From an uncultured Faecalitalea sp. (GTDB lineage Bacteria > Bacillota_I > Bacilli_A > Erysipelotrichales > Erysipelotrichaceae): a DNA stretch of 37,381 bases. The DNA lies in contig CAMJQJ010000010.1 in assembly GCA_946408025.1 (NCBI GenBank), forward strand, positions 1 to 37,381, read 5' to 3'. Positions 7,391 to 15,213 of the stretch are shown here, in pieces. Made by a program: the position numbers and the translations under genes. The number at the start of each line of letters is the position of its first letter. Position 1 is the first letter of the stretch. The notes below the pieces were generated by a model. The model did no database searches. It saw only the letters and a program-made list of their open reading frames with translations, and had not been told where the DNA came from.

Positions 7391-8341
7391 TTACCTCTCG
7401 TTATTAAAAATCTCTAAAAGTAGGTTATCTATTTCCATGTCGAATCGCTCATCGTCAAAATCTAGCAATGTAGTGATTAAGGATAATGCATCAACATAAA
7501 GTGAATTCTTTGAAAAAATAGTTGGTTCATAATCCCATACTTCTATCTTTACCTGTTCTTTTTCAACAATCAATTCAGTTTGTAACTCAATATTCTTGAT
7601 CTTCGATTTGTGAATAGCATATACCGGTACTTTTGAAGGATTGATGAAACTATAGTGAGAGAAAGCAGTTTCTCCAGAATATACCATTCCTTTTGTTACC
7701 TTTGATTTCATCATATATCCAGTATTTATAATAGGGTTTCTCAAAAATGGTTTCATATCTTCAAATAATTCTTGCTTTGTACAATCTATTGATAAATATA
7801 TTTTGCGTCCTTTTTTTCGTTCTGAGAACATTCCAGTCGCAACTAGCTGTCTATAAGCTCGTGTCAATGTCATGTTTGAAAACTTTAATGTATCTAGAGC
7901 ATCACTGACAAAGAAATCTTTGCCTTCTTGATATAATATCCAAATTAATAACAATTGGGCTGATATGGTTAATTTATCATTAATAGCATGAATTCTATAT
8001 TGATCATTGGTTAAAAATGTTGCCATGAATGGAAGAAAAGCCATTTTATCTGCCAAGACAAAAGGAATATTATTTTCAAGTAGGTTTTCTTTTCTAAAAT
8101 TAGATAAATTATCTAATTGAATGAAAATAGGGAGAGACTCAATCTCATTAATTTGCTTGATTTGTTTTTTTAATGCAGCTAGGTTTGGGAGTTCATCCCT
8201 GGGAGTAAGAGACAGGCATTGGATTCCATTAATATCTGCTTTTTGAATTATAAAATTATTAGCAATATATAATGGAAGGTACTTCTGCTTTTCCCATTTC
8301 GCTAGTACAATCTTTAATCCAAGAAATTTCTTTATACTCAT
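7391..8341 (-). CDS. AbiEi-like winged-helix regulator, putative antitoxin
   Basis: A 316-residue protein, first gene of the three-gene unit. A winged-helix segment is visible at about residues 128-188: a hydrophobic helix LLLIWILYQEG, a recognition region NMTLTRAYRQLVATGMF and a basic wing ERKKGRKIYL. The remainder looks like the C-terminal half of AbiEi-type antitoxins, which repress their own operon and counteract the AbiEii nucleotidyltransferase. The position ahead of such an enzyme and the elaborate symmetric repeats directly upstream support the regulator role. The family link is by context and general pattern, not by a diagnostic motif. It could instead be a dedicated transcription factor for the pair. 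Confidence 0.65.
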   Translation of the reverse strand: MSIKKFLGLKIVLAKWEKQKYLPLYIANNFIIQKADINGIQCLSLTPRDELPNLAALKKQIKQINEIESLPIFIQLDNLSNFRKENLLENNIPFVLADKMAFLPFMATFLTNDQYRIHAINDKLTISAQLLLIWILYQEGKDFFVSDALDTLKFSNMTLTRAYRQLVATGMFSERKKGRKIYLSIDCTKQELFEDMKPFLRNPIINTGYMMKSKVTKGMVYSGETAFSHYSFINPSKVPVYAIHKSKIKNIELQTELIVEKEQVKIEVWDYEPTIFSKNSLYVDALSLITTLLDFDDERFDMEIDNLLLEIFNNER

Positions 8342-8354
8342 ATTGTCACCGCCA

Positions 8355-8417
8355 TTTTAACTTTATTTATTAAATTTTAACATTATGGATGTTAAAAAGC
8401 AATAAAATGCGTTAAAA
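8355..8417 (-). promoter_or_regulatory. Four-half-site symmetric operator of the AbiEi-like operon
   Basis: Four exact 7-bp half-sites are arranged with perfect two-fold symmetry: TTTTAAC at 8355-8361 and 8375-8381, and GTTAAAA at 8391-8397 and 8411-8417. The outer and inner copies are 20 bp apart on each side, about two helical turns. The inner pair forms the perfect palindrome 8375-8397 (9-bp arms, 5-bp centre). The outermost site ends 14 bp from the regulator's ATG. A promoter must lie within or beside the array, but I cannot place its boxes with confidence. Confidence 0.72.
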
Positions 8418-8492
8418 TAAATAATATTAAGCGAAATATTATTGCTTGTCTCAAATTTTTTGAATTTGATTGTGTTTTATGCTCTTTTTAAA

Positions 8493-8711
8493 CTATGGTT
8501 CGATATTTTTATTAATTGTAATATAAAGAATATTTTGTTTAGGAATCAAAGCTTTTTGATCATCTATAAGATTTGCGTTAATGAACGGACTTGTTCCTTG
8601 TTGGAATTCATATAAAATAGATTGATGGACTGGACCATATTTATTCTCATATGCTATAACAATTTTCCCATTAATTAAGAATATATTTACTTGTTGATAA
8701 GTATTGCTCAT
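8493..8711 (-). CDS. Small hypothetical protein after virB6
   Basis: I do not recognise this 72-residue protein. It is soluble-looking and rich in Ile, Asn, Gln and Tyr, with no signal or membrane segment. It has a clear AAAGGAG site 6 nt before the ATG and lies 32 bp after virB6, so it is probably the last gene of the upstream part of the transfer operon before the cargo block. The 151 bp between it and the AbiEi-like gene contains the operator array. Confidence 0.65.
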   Translation of the reverse strand: MSNTYQQVNIFLINGKIVIAYENKYGPVHQSILYEFQQGTSPFINANLIDDQKALIPKQNILYITINKNIEP

Positions 8712-8743
8712 GACGTTCTCCTTTCGTTAAATATTCTTGTTGC

Positions 8744-9574
8744 TTACAATCCCATCATGTCTTTGACAACAAGATCGCTCATCTTTACAGTTCCTACCAA
8801 GATCAGCATATTAAAAATGATTTCGCCAATATAGCTCCAAACCATGCTGACAGCACTTGCATCTGGATCAATGACAGGTGGACTTCCTGCAAATTGTGAA
8901 AAGATGATACAGGATAGTACGATAATTGCTCCTTCCATGCATACCCCAGCATATGATTTCAAAAATGCGTAACAAACATTTTGTGTTGATTCGCCTGCGG
9001 CAGCTGATAGGGGAATAGGGGAAATAGCTGTATATAAATACAATTTAAAGAATCGACCGTAGACAGTGAGGATCATTATAAATGATAAGATGGTGATAAA
9101 GATACTTCCTAGTAGTGTAACAGCCCATAAAGGAATGCTTTCAAGGAAACCGACATCTTCGATTGCTGACACAATCACATCTGGAATCACAGTTTCTGAC
9201 GCTGTACCAATTCCAACAGTTTCCATGATCGTAGAAGTAATGCCTTGAACGATATCAAATATCGCTAACATGAAATCCATTCCATAGACAACAAGAGCAC
9301 GTGCAATGATAAACCTAAGAAAGATCTTAAATGCTTGTTCTGGTCTTTTGATATCCTGATAACTAGTACAAGTCTTGACGAGTCCAAATACAAAAAATAA
9401 TACAAGCAAAGCCAAACCAATGGCAATCAAAGCTCCATGGATCTTTACGATGATATCCCAGATTCCACCACCTTTGAATTCTTGAGGAGACTGGGTGAGA
9501 AGTAGCCATATCTCAGCTAGCTTCTCATTCCATGTCTGTAAAGCATTTTGTAGGTTGTCTAATATGCCACCCAT
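8744..9574 (-). CDS. virB6: VirB6/TrbL-like polytopic channel protein
   Basis: A 276-residue polytopic membrane protein in the position of VirB6 in Tn1549-type elements. After about 35 residues there are hydrophobic segments at roughly 40-65, 80-110, 145-175, 180-200, 210-230 and 250-270. AISPIPLSAAAGESTQ near residue 190 is typical of the TrbL/VirB6-like group in Gram-positive ICEs. Its start has AAAGGAGG at good spacing, and it follows the Maff2 gene by 30 bp. VirB6 proteins form part of the inner-membrane channel. The role comes from topology and gene order. Confidence 0.85.
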   Translation of the reverse strand: MGGILDNLQNALQTWNEKLAEIWLLLTQSPQEFKGGGIWDIIVKIHGALIAIGLALLVLFFVFGLVKTCTSYQDIKRPEQAFKIFLRFIIARALVVYGMDFMLAIFDIVQGITSTIMETVGIGTASETVIPDVIVSAIEDVGFLESIPLWAVTLLGSIFITILSFIMILTVYGRFFKLYLYTAISPIPLSAAAGESTQNVCYAFLKSYAGVCMEGAIIVLSCIIFSQFAGSPPVIDPDASAVSMVWSYIGEIIFNMLILVGTVKMSDLVVKDMMGL

Positions 9575-9604
9575 AGATCACACCTCCTTTTTTAGTAAAA
9601 GCTA

Positions 9605-9913
9605 TTATCCACCTACAATAAGATTCAAAATTTCTTTTGCAAAAGTAATGATGACACCACCAGCTAGGGTCAAAAATCCGTTAGCACGTTGGCTGGGATC
9701 ATGACTCTTTAATGAAAGACCAATCTGTACGACACCAAATCCTAGCAAGATCATACCGATAGCACGAATCAAGCTGAAGATAAAGTCGCTTAGATTGTTG
9801 ACGACCGAAATAGGATCACCCGCAGCAAATACAGGCGTAAATCCAAAATTGAATGTTAATACCAAGGCAATATAGATTGCTAATTTTGTCTTTGTTTTCT
9901 TATTTATTTTCAT
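9605..9913 (-). CDS. Maff2-family small membrane protein
   Basis: A 102-residue protein with a basic N-terminus (MKINKKTKTK), a signal-like hydrophobic stretch ending near FAAG, and two further membrane helices (about residues 45-68 and 80-100) joined by a polar turn. This fits the Maff2 family found between VirD4 and VirB6 in such ICEs, a position and topology like VirB2 pilins or small channel subunits. It starts just after the VirD4 stop, and its ribosome site (AAGGAG) lies inside the VirD4 coding end, so the genes are coupled. The pilin analogy is inference. Confidence 0.82.
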   Translation of the reverse strand: MKINKKTKTKLAIYIALVLTFNFGFTPVFAAGDPISVVNNLSDFIFSLIRAIGMILLGFGVVQIGLSLKSHDPSQRANGFLTLAGGVIITFAKEILNLIVGG

Positions 9914-9915
9914 GT

Positions 9916-11697
9916 TTATTTTTTCTCCTTTTTCTTTTCTAATTGATTAAAATATTCTTCCATATCTTCATCACTGAGTAATTCATAATCATTGTCGCTG
10001 ATAATGATATCCTGCCAATTATCAATAAGACCATGAATCTTACCATGTTCATAAGCTTGACCATTACCATCTTTTGTGTAAGCCACATTAGGATGTTTTA
10101 AAATGTTATATTTCTTGTCCAAAATAGGTAGTTCCCCTCGAATAAATAGAAGGGCATAGTCATTATCTAACAAACGAACCTCATCAGCTGTGAGTAGTTC
10201 TCGACCTGCCTGTTGATAGTTGGTAGAGTAATTCCCATTTCTACCACTCGATTTACCATAGGTGTTCGTATCTAAGGTTTCTTTTCCTAGATATTCGCTC
10301 ATGAATTTGTGGGTCGATTGTTCATTTCCACCAAGGTAATAAAGTTCATCACAGTTACCAACGATCGATTCCCAAGCATCTTTATAAAGTGCTTTTATCT
10401 GAGCTAGATTCTGTATGATGATAGAAACGAAAATTTGTCTAGAACGCATGGTCGCAAGAAGCTTATCAAATTCATCAGGTAAGGCAACATTGGCAAATTC
10501 ATCCATCATAAAATGAACAGGAATAGGTAACTCACCATGATGAATGATATCAGCACTGTAGTAAAGCATTTGAAATAACTGTGTATATAACATTCCAATC
10601 AAAAAGTTGAATGTAGAATCATTATCCGGAATAACAGCAAATAGAGCTGTTTTTCTTTCGCCCATTTTTTCAAGTTCGAGTTCATCATAATGAGTAAGAG
10701 AAGCAATCGATTCTAGATTAAAAGCTGCAAGTCGTACACCTACAGAAATCAAAATTGATTTTGCGGTCTTACCTGCAGCTTGTTTATAGATCTTATATTG
10801 TTTTAATGCCAAACTCTCTGGTTTGTCATTTTCCAGTTCAATAAAGAGTTGATCCAATGGACTAATATAATCCTCATCATCTTCTTTAGGCTCAGCAGCT
10901 ACGATCATTTCCATGACCATGGAAAAGTTTTGTTCTTCATCTGGAGCTTCATTGATGAGATAAAGACAGAGTGCTTCTAATAAAGCTGTTTCACTCTTTT
11001 CCCAAAAAGGATCATTCGATTGGGCACCTTTTGGAGTGGTATTACGAATAAGATTAGTAATCAACTTTAATACATCTTTATCATCCTGAATATAGGCGAA
11101 AGGATTATATCCATGCGATTTGCTCATATCTATCAGATCGATTACACGAATCACATAACCTTCCTTTTCAAGAAGGTTTCCAGTATCTCGTAAGAGCTCA
11201 CCCTTGGGATCAAGACAAACAAAACTTGTATTGCATTGTAGGATGTTTGGTTTTGCATAAAACCTTGTCTTACCAGCACCACTTCCACCAATAACGAGAG
11301 TATTGAGATTTCTACGGTGCTTTTTTCCATCTAATCCAATACGTACATTTTGTGAAAGGATTTTATTCTCTGAGTATGTTTTATCGGCATATTTTTTGTT
11401 GATCTTAGAAGCAGATCCCCACTTGGCAGAACCATATTCTTCCTGTCTTCGATAATTACGAAGTGTGGAAAAGTAGATCCCGACACCAATACCGTAGATA
11501 AGCAAGAAGATAAAGATCGTTTTTAATGTGTTTTTGCACAGCGTGATATGAAAAGGTTCATTGATAGCTTTTGTTAGATAGGGAAGAGCTTCAATCAAAC
11601 CATTATTTATATATGGGGCAATGAGTAGGGCAAGCCATACAACAGGAATCGTAAAGATTCCGAGTATGATTAATACATCTTTATTATCGTTCCTCAT
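9916..11697 (-). CDS. virD4: VirD4/TraG-type coupling protein
   Basis: A 593-residue type IV coupling ATPase that brings the relaxase-DNA complex to the channel. Two N-terminal membrane helices (about residues 8-30 and 58-80) precede the ATPase domain. Walker A is GGSGAGKT at about residues 133-142, and Walker B is MMDEFANV near residue 398, followed by the characteristic stretch RSRQIFVSIIIQNLAQIK. The C-terminal tail is acidic and then Lys-rich. The start overlaps the preceding small gene by 14 bp. Together with PcfB upstream it matches the PcfC/PcfB arrangement of Gram-positive conjugation systems. Confidence 0.95.
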   Translation of the reverse strand: MRNDNKDVLIILGIFTIPVVWLALLIAPYINNGLIEALPYLTKAINEPFHITLCKNTLKTIFIFLLIYGIGVGIYFSTLRNYRRQEEYGSAKWGSASKINKKYADKTYSENKILSQNVRIGLDGKKHRRNLNTLVIGGSGAGKTRFYAKPNILQCNTSFVCLDPKGELLRDTGNLLEKEGYVIRVIDLIDMSKSHGYNPFAYIQDDKDVLKLITNLIRNTTPKGAQSNDPFWEKSETALLEALCLYLINEAPDEEQNFSMVMEMIVAAEPKEDDEDYISPLDQLFIELENDKPESLALKQYKIYKQAAGKTAKSILISVGVRLAAFNLESIASLTHYDELELEKMGERKTALFAVIPDNDSTFNFLIGMLYTQLFQMLYYSADIIHHGELPIPVHFMMDEFANVALPDEFDKLLATMRSRQIFVSIIIQNLAQIKALYKDAWESIVGNCDELYYLGGNEQSTHKFMSEYLGKETLDTNTYGKSSGRNGNYSTNYQQAGRELLTADEVRLLDNDYALLFIRGELPILDKKYNILKHPNVAYTKDGNGQAYEHGKIHGLIDNWQDIIISDNDYELLSDEDMEEYFNQLEKKKEKK

Positions 11698-11872
11698 ATC
11701 CTCGCTTGCATTTTACTGGTGAAGCATCGCAAGCTTTGAGGATAAGATCATCAATAAAGTCATACTTCTTGTTCTCTTGAATTTGTCTATCTTTTAATAA
11801 TGTCAATGACTTGATGATGATACGACGTTCCATGTCGGAAACCTTGATGGAATAAATGGGTTCTTTGCTCAT
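11684..11872 (-). CDS. Small conserved ICE protein upstream of virD4
   Basis: A 62-residue basic protein with a pattern of alternating hydrophobic residues at the start (YSIKVSDMERRIIIKSL) and the ending IDDLILKACDA. I recall similar short proteins at this place in Tn1549-type elements, but I know no named function. It overlaps the ArdC-like gene by 4 bp (ATGA) and virD4 by 14 bp, which argues that it is a real, translationally coupled gene. It might be a small DNA- or relaxosome-binding helper; that is speculation. Confidence 0.65.
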   Translation of the reverse strand: MSKEPIYSIKVSDMERRIIIKSLTLLKDRQIQENKKYDFIDDLILKACDASPVKCKRGYEER

Positions 11873-12735
11873 CGTGCGTGATCACCAACTTCTTTATTCT
11901 TTTGTTTTGTTTGTTCTTGCTGTGCATATAAGCCTTGCTCTACTCGGTTAGAAATCTTTGAGAAAACTTTTTTCATTTGTTCAAGTTCTCTTTTGATTTC
12001 TTTAGGTTCTTTTGAAAAGAAGTGTTCATTACAATCATTCAAGAATAGCGTATTGAGATTCTCTAATCCAAATTTGTTGGAAATCATATAAGCACAGCTT
12101 TCGGATAAGAACATGGTTTGTTGTCTATCTCTATCTTTGTTGCTAAATTCCACTACGCAATATTCACGGATCAATCCATGCAGTAATTCTGCTTGTGTTT
12201 GTCCTGCTTTAACGTAGATCTTGTTTGATTCCGGATCAAAATATACCTTGCTAGGTAACTTAGAGTCATCTGTAACAACCTCTGGTTGAACATCAGCGCG
12301 ATAAAGAAGTGCGCTTACAAGTTCAGATGTTTCATAAGTTGCTGGTGTTGGAGGATTATTAAGTCCACTGATCTGTGAAATATCGAAAACATATTTTGGA
12401 TTGTAGCTGATTTTTCGATTTCCATTTTTAGTGACATATTCATTGCCCGGTTCAAGAATCTGAATTCCTTTTTCACCTTTTTTGATATATTTTTGTTCTT
12501 CACGCCAATGCACGATATCTTTTAATAAAGTTGCTTTTGGATTTTGTTTCATGACCAATAGTGTATTTGTTGGTGTATATCCTAGGCGTGATTGTAAATC
12601 TAGATAGATCTTGTACTGCTGTGAACTTTCAACAGCTTTCTCCACTTGATCATTCGCCATATCAAATAGTGCTTTTCTTCTTTCTTGCATCATTTTCGCA
12701 AAATCTGCTTTTGACATTCTATTTTCTTCGTTCAT
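11869..12735 (-). CDS. ArdC-like protein with degenerate protease-like motif
   Basis: A 288-residue protein. Residues 25-95 resemble the ArdC N-terminal (ssDNA-binding-like) domain: LGYTPTNTLLVMKQNP, then a W...KYIKKGEKGIQIL segment. The second half resembles the zinc-peptidase-like part of ArdC/ImmA relatives, but the expected HExxH is replaced by HGLIREY near residue 185, so peptidase activity is unlikely. The C-terminus is charged and Gln/Lys-rich. It lies between PcfB and the small pre-virD4 gene with almost no spacing. ArdC-type proteins protect incoming DNA from restriction; that role here is inferred. A related module opens the giant methylase-helicase of this element. Confidence 0.65.
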   Translation of the reverse strand: MNEENRMSKADFAKMMQERRKALFDMANDQVEKAVESSQQYKIYLDLQSRLGYTPTNTLLVMKQNPKATLLKDIVHWREEQKYIKKGEKGIQILEPGNEYVTKNGNRKISYNPKYVFDISQISGLNNPPTPATYETSELVSALLYRADVQPEVVTDDSKLPSKVYFDPESNKIYVKAGQTQAELLHGLIREYCVVEFSNKDRDRQQTMFLSESCAYMISNKFGLENLNTLFLNDCNEHFFSKEPKEIKRELEQMKKVFSKISNRVEQGLYAQQEQTKQKNKEVGDHAR

Positions 12736-12736
12736 C

Positions 12737-13477
12737 TTATCTTACCTTACCTTTCTTTGCTGAACTCTTTTGTTTTGATCTTGTTGGTTGTTTTGAATGA
12801 TACATTTGTTCGTTTTTCTTTTTATATTTTTTTAGCTTTTCACGAACAGAAGGTCGAATATCTTCCTTATCTTTTATTCTCTTTGAGAAACGCTCGGACT
12901 GATTTTCTTTGTTCTTGTCTGTCCGAGCGAGGGTGGGGTTTATAGTTTTTTCTTTCTTTTTTGGTTCTGCTTCCTTTGTAGAAGCCATCAGTGTTTTTAC
13001 TAATTCATCATGATCTTTTTCATTAAGAAGGGGAATATCCTTCAATGGATCTTGACGTTCATTCATGATGGATTCTCTTATTGCTTTGGTATCGATGGTT
13101 GCTAGTTCAAATTTATCAACGATACGACTAATCTTTGAAGCATCTTCAGCACGAACCATGATGTCACATATACCATCGGTGTTGTTCTTTTCTTTTAAAA
13201 CTGAATAAAGAACACCATATCGTTTTGCTTCTTCGCAGAATTTTTTAAGATCGCTATGTCTGATGGCAAATACTTTCAACTCTTTTCCTGACTTCAACAT
13301 TGCATCAAGTCGAGTTTTTCCTTTGACTTTTTTCTTATCAGTGATGATGGCATAAAGAGTTGCTGCAAGAGAACGGGAAATACCTCCACCTGCCTTCATT
13401 GCAATCTCAGCAGCGACCTCAATACCTTGTAAGGTCATCCTTGTCATTTGATCGGCGGTTTCTCCACCTGTTGTCAT
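12737..13477 (-). CDS. pcfB: PcfB-family (DUF3801) coupling accessory protein
   Basis: A 246-residue protein of the PcfB/DUF3801 family. The N-terminal two thirds hold the family region (about residues 10-130), including ADQMTRMTLQGIEVAAEIAMK and KKVKGKTRLDAMLKSG. The C-terminal third is a Lys/Arg-rich tail. In pCF10, PcfB binds the coupling protein and recruits relaxosomes to it. The gene overlaps the 3' end of the relaxase by 59 bp and lies just upstream of the ArdC-like and virD4 genes. Its own start has AAAGGAGG at 6-7 nt. Confidence 0.88.
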   Translation of the reverse strand: MTTGGETADQMTRMTLQGIEVAAEIAMKAGGGISRSLAATLYAIITDKKKVKGKTRLDAMLKSGKELKVFAIRHSDLKKFCEEAKRYGVLYSVLKEKNNTDGICDIMVRAEDASKISRIVDKFELATIDTKAIRESIMNERQDPLKDIPLLNEKDHDELVKTLMASTKEAEPKKKEKTINPTLARTDKNKENQSERFSKRIKDKEDIRPSVREKLKKYKKKNEQMYHSKQPTRSKQKSSAKKGKVR

Positions 13478-14798
13478 TTTGATTTTCCTCCTTTTCTGAT
13501 TCTTTGATTTGTTTCATCTTATCTTCCATGATTTTGGAACGTTTCTTTATCCTCTCATAGAGCAACACCTCCTTTCGTAACGATTTGATTTGAGTAGTTA
13601 GAGAATCAATTTGTTGTTGCAAGTTATCTTTTGTTTCAATATCATGACATCGCTTGACTTTGTTGTATAAACAGCGTCGTTGTTTTTCCATGTCATTTTT
13701 TGAAGTTTGCGTTTGTTTTTCTTGCATAAAAAAATCTTCATAGGTGTTGATGTGTTTCTTACCCATGAAGGTGACTTCCTCTGTAATTTGATCGAGCTTC
13801 AATAGATCTCGCTTGATCAATGGATGGATTCTTTGTTTAGTTGAATGCTTTGGTAATACACCTAGAAGATATAAATAGCGAAAATATAATGCTCGAAATC
13901 CTGTGATCTTCTTCGTGTTTTTGAAATCTCCTTTTAGGATGATTTTGTTAGTGTGTCTAGGTTCTTCAAAATGAGCAGGATTCTTTTGATAGATTCTTAT
14001 CAGGATATTTTCCATTTCATAAGATCCATCTTTTGTAAGGTTTTGAAGTCTAAAAGCACGCTTGCTATCTTTATGTTTAAGGGATATATATTTCTTTCCG
14101 AATCGAAGTGTATATCCCATTTCTTCAAGAATTTTAAAAAATTCTTTCTTGTTTCTTGCTCTAGCAATCGCTTCTTCAACATCTCGTCTAACTAATTCTC
14201 TTTCTGACAGCTTTTTTTCTTTGAGACATTTCCATTCTGAATAATGAAGAGATTTGTTTTGTGGGTTTTCAATAACGGATAAATTATATTTTTTACATAG
14301 TTGATCGGATACTTCACGAATACGATAGTAATTATGTCTGTTATCGTAGTAACGTTTTCCATCTTTGAAGGAAACAGAATTGATAACAAAATGATTGTGG
14401 TAATGTGCCTTATCTAAATGTGTAGCAACAAGTACCTCGAAGCGATCGCCCCACATATGATTAGCGAGTTCGATTCCAATTTGATGAGCCAACTCTGCAT
14501 CTACTTCTCCAGGATCAAAAGATTGGATCGCGTGAAAGGCGAGTATTCCATCCATTTTATTAAAAGCTTTTTTTGTAAGCATCATATCATCAAGAGCTGT
14601 TGCATATGCGCAGTTAATTCCACTTACGTATAATTGCTTCTCTGTTTTTAGCTCATTGGTCGTATAGGAAAGCGTTTGTCCTAATCCATTGTAATGGTAA
14701 TCCATATAGGATTTGTTTTCTGTCTTTTCTGGATTGGATGCATAATCGATCAAACGCTCTAGACGAGAGTTGACATCCCATATCTTAGTTGTTGCCAT
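13419..14798 (-). CDS. mobP: MobP-family relaxase
   Basis: A relaxase that nicks oriT and pilots the DNA. The product from MATTKIWDVNSRLERLIDYA is about 459 residues and starts like other MobP relaxases of Tn1549-type ICEs. The histidine motif is HLDKAHYHNHFVINSV near residues 120-135. The C-terminal half is charged and partly coiled-coil. I place the start at 14798, 14 residues inside the longer open frame, because the relaxase homology begins there and AAGG lies just upstream. This gives a 14-bp overlap with MobC and suggests coupled translation. The 3' end overlaps pcfB. Confidence 0.93.
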   Translation of the reverse strand: MATTKIWDVNSRLERLIDYASNPEKTENKSYMDYHYNGLGQTLSYTTNELKTEKQLYVSGINCAYATALDDMMLTKKAFNKMDGILAFHAIQSFDPGEVDAELAHQIGIELANHMWGDRFEVLVATHLDKAHYHNHFVINSVSFKDGKRYYDNRHNYYRIREVSDQLCKKYNLSVIENPQNKSLHYSEWKCLKEKKLSERELVRRDVEEAIARARNKKEFFKILEEMGYTLRFGKKYISLKHKDSKRAFRLQNLTKDGSYEMENILIRIYQKNPAHFEEPRHTNKIILKGDFKNTKKITGFRALYFRYLYLLGVLPKHSTKQRIHPLIKRDLLKLDQITEEVTFMGKKHINTYEDFFMQEKQTQTSKNDMEKQRRCLYNKVKRCHDIETKDNLQQQIDSLTTQIKSLRKEVLLYERIKKRSKIMEDKMKQIKESEKEENQNDNRWRNRRSNDKDDLTRY

Positions 14799-15132
14799 CT
14801 TCGACCTTGATAGGGAGAAGGACTGCTGAACGAATCTCAAGTATTTTTTGATTCAGTTCATCTTGACACTGTTTGAACTTTATTTCATCAATGCTTCCTG
14901 TACGATGAGCAACGACACAGATCTGGTTGATATTGTTGCCAATGACTCTTAGTTGTTTGATCATGTCATAAAAATCTTTCTTGGGTCTAGGTTGGGGAAT
15001 ACGGTTATTGATCAGAAAAAGCAAGTAAGCTTGTTTCGTCATCCCGCATCGATCAACTGACTCTAGGAACTTTTTATATTCATGATCGTTCATCGCAACT
15101 TCAACGCGATGAGTTCGTTTTCGATTTCTCAT
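14785..15132 (-). CDS. mobC: MobC-like relaxosome accessory protein
   Basis: A 115-residue protein of the MobC/ribbon-helix-helix type. A basic start (MRNRKRTHRVEVAMNDHEYK) is followed by a helical region with KQAYLLFLINN and then the family segment IKQLRVIGNNINQICVVAH at about residues 59-78. MobC proteins bind oriT next to the nick and help the relaxase open the DNA. It is encoded immediately before the relaxase with overlap. AAAGGAGGTG lies 7 nt before the ATG and at the end of the palindrome-rich candidate oriT. Confidence 0.9.
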   Translation of the reverse strand: MRNRKRTHRVEVAMNDHEYKKFLESVDRCGMTKQAYLLFLINNRIPQPRPKKDFYDMIKQLRVIGNNINQICVVAHRTGSIDEIKFKQCQDELNQKILEIRSAVLLPIKVEDGNN

Positions 15133-15160
15133 AGAGTTACACCTCCTTTAAATGTGCAGG

Positions 15161-15213
15161 GTCTTAGGGATTTTCCCTAACAAGCGAATTTGTCCGGACA
15201 AATTCAGTGCTTG
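15161..15213. other. oriT: Candidate oriT (nested inverted repeats upstream of mobC)
   Basis: The 81-bp gap between the small coiled-coil gene and mobC contains GAATTTGTCCGGACAAATTC, a perfect 20-bp palindrome (15186-15205), flanked by CAAGC (15181-15185) and GCTTG (15209-15213). Next to it, TTAGGGA and TCCCTAA (15164-15170, 15174-15180) form a 7-bp stem with a 3-nt loop. Position beside mobC and mobP and the clustered repeats are typical of an origin of transfer. The nick site is not identified; a minus-strand AAGACCCTGCAC next to the stems is one place to look. Confidence 0.6.

Noticed and set aside
4960..8711. Cargo block as an insertion sequence or composite transposon
   Set aside because: No transposase, no terminal inverted repeats and no target duplication could be seen.
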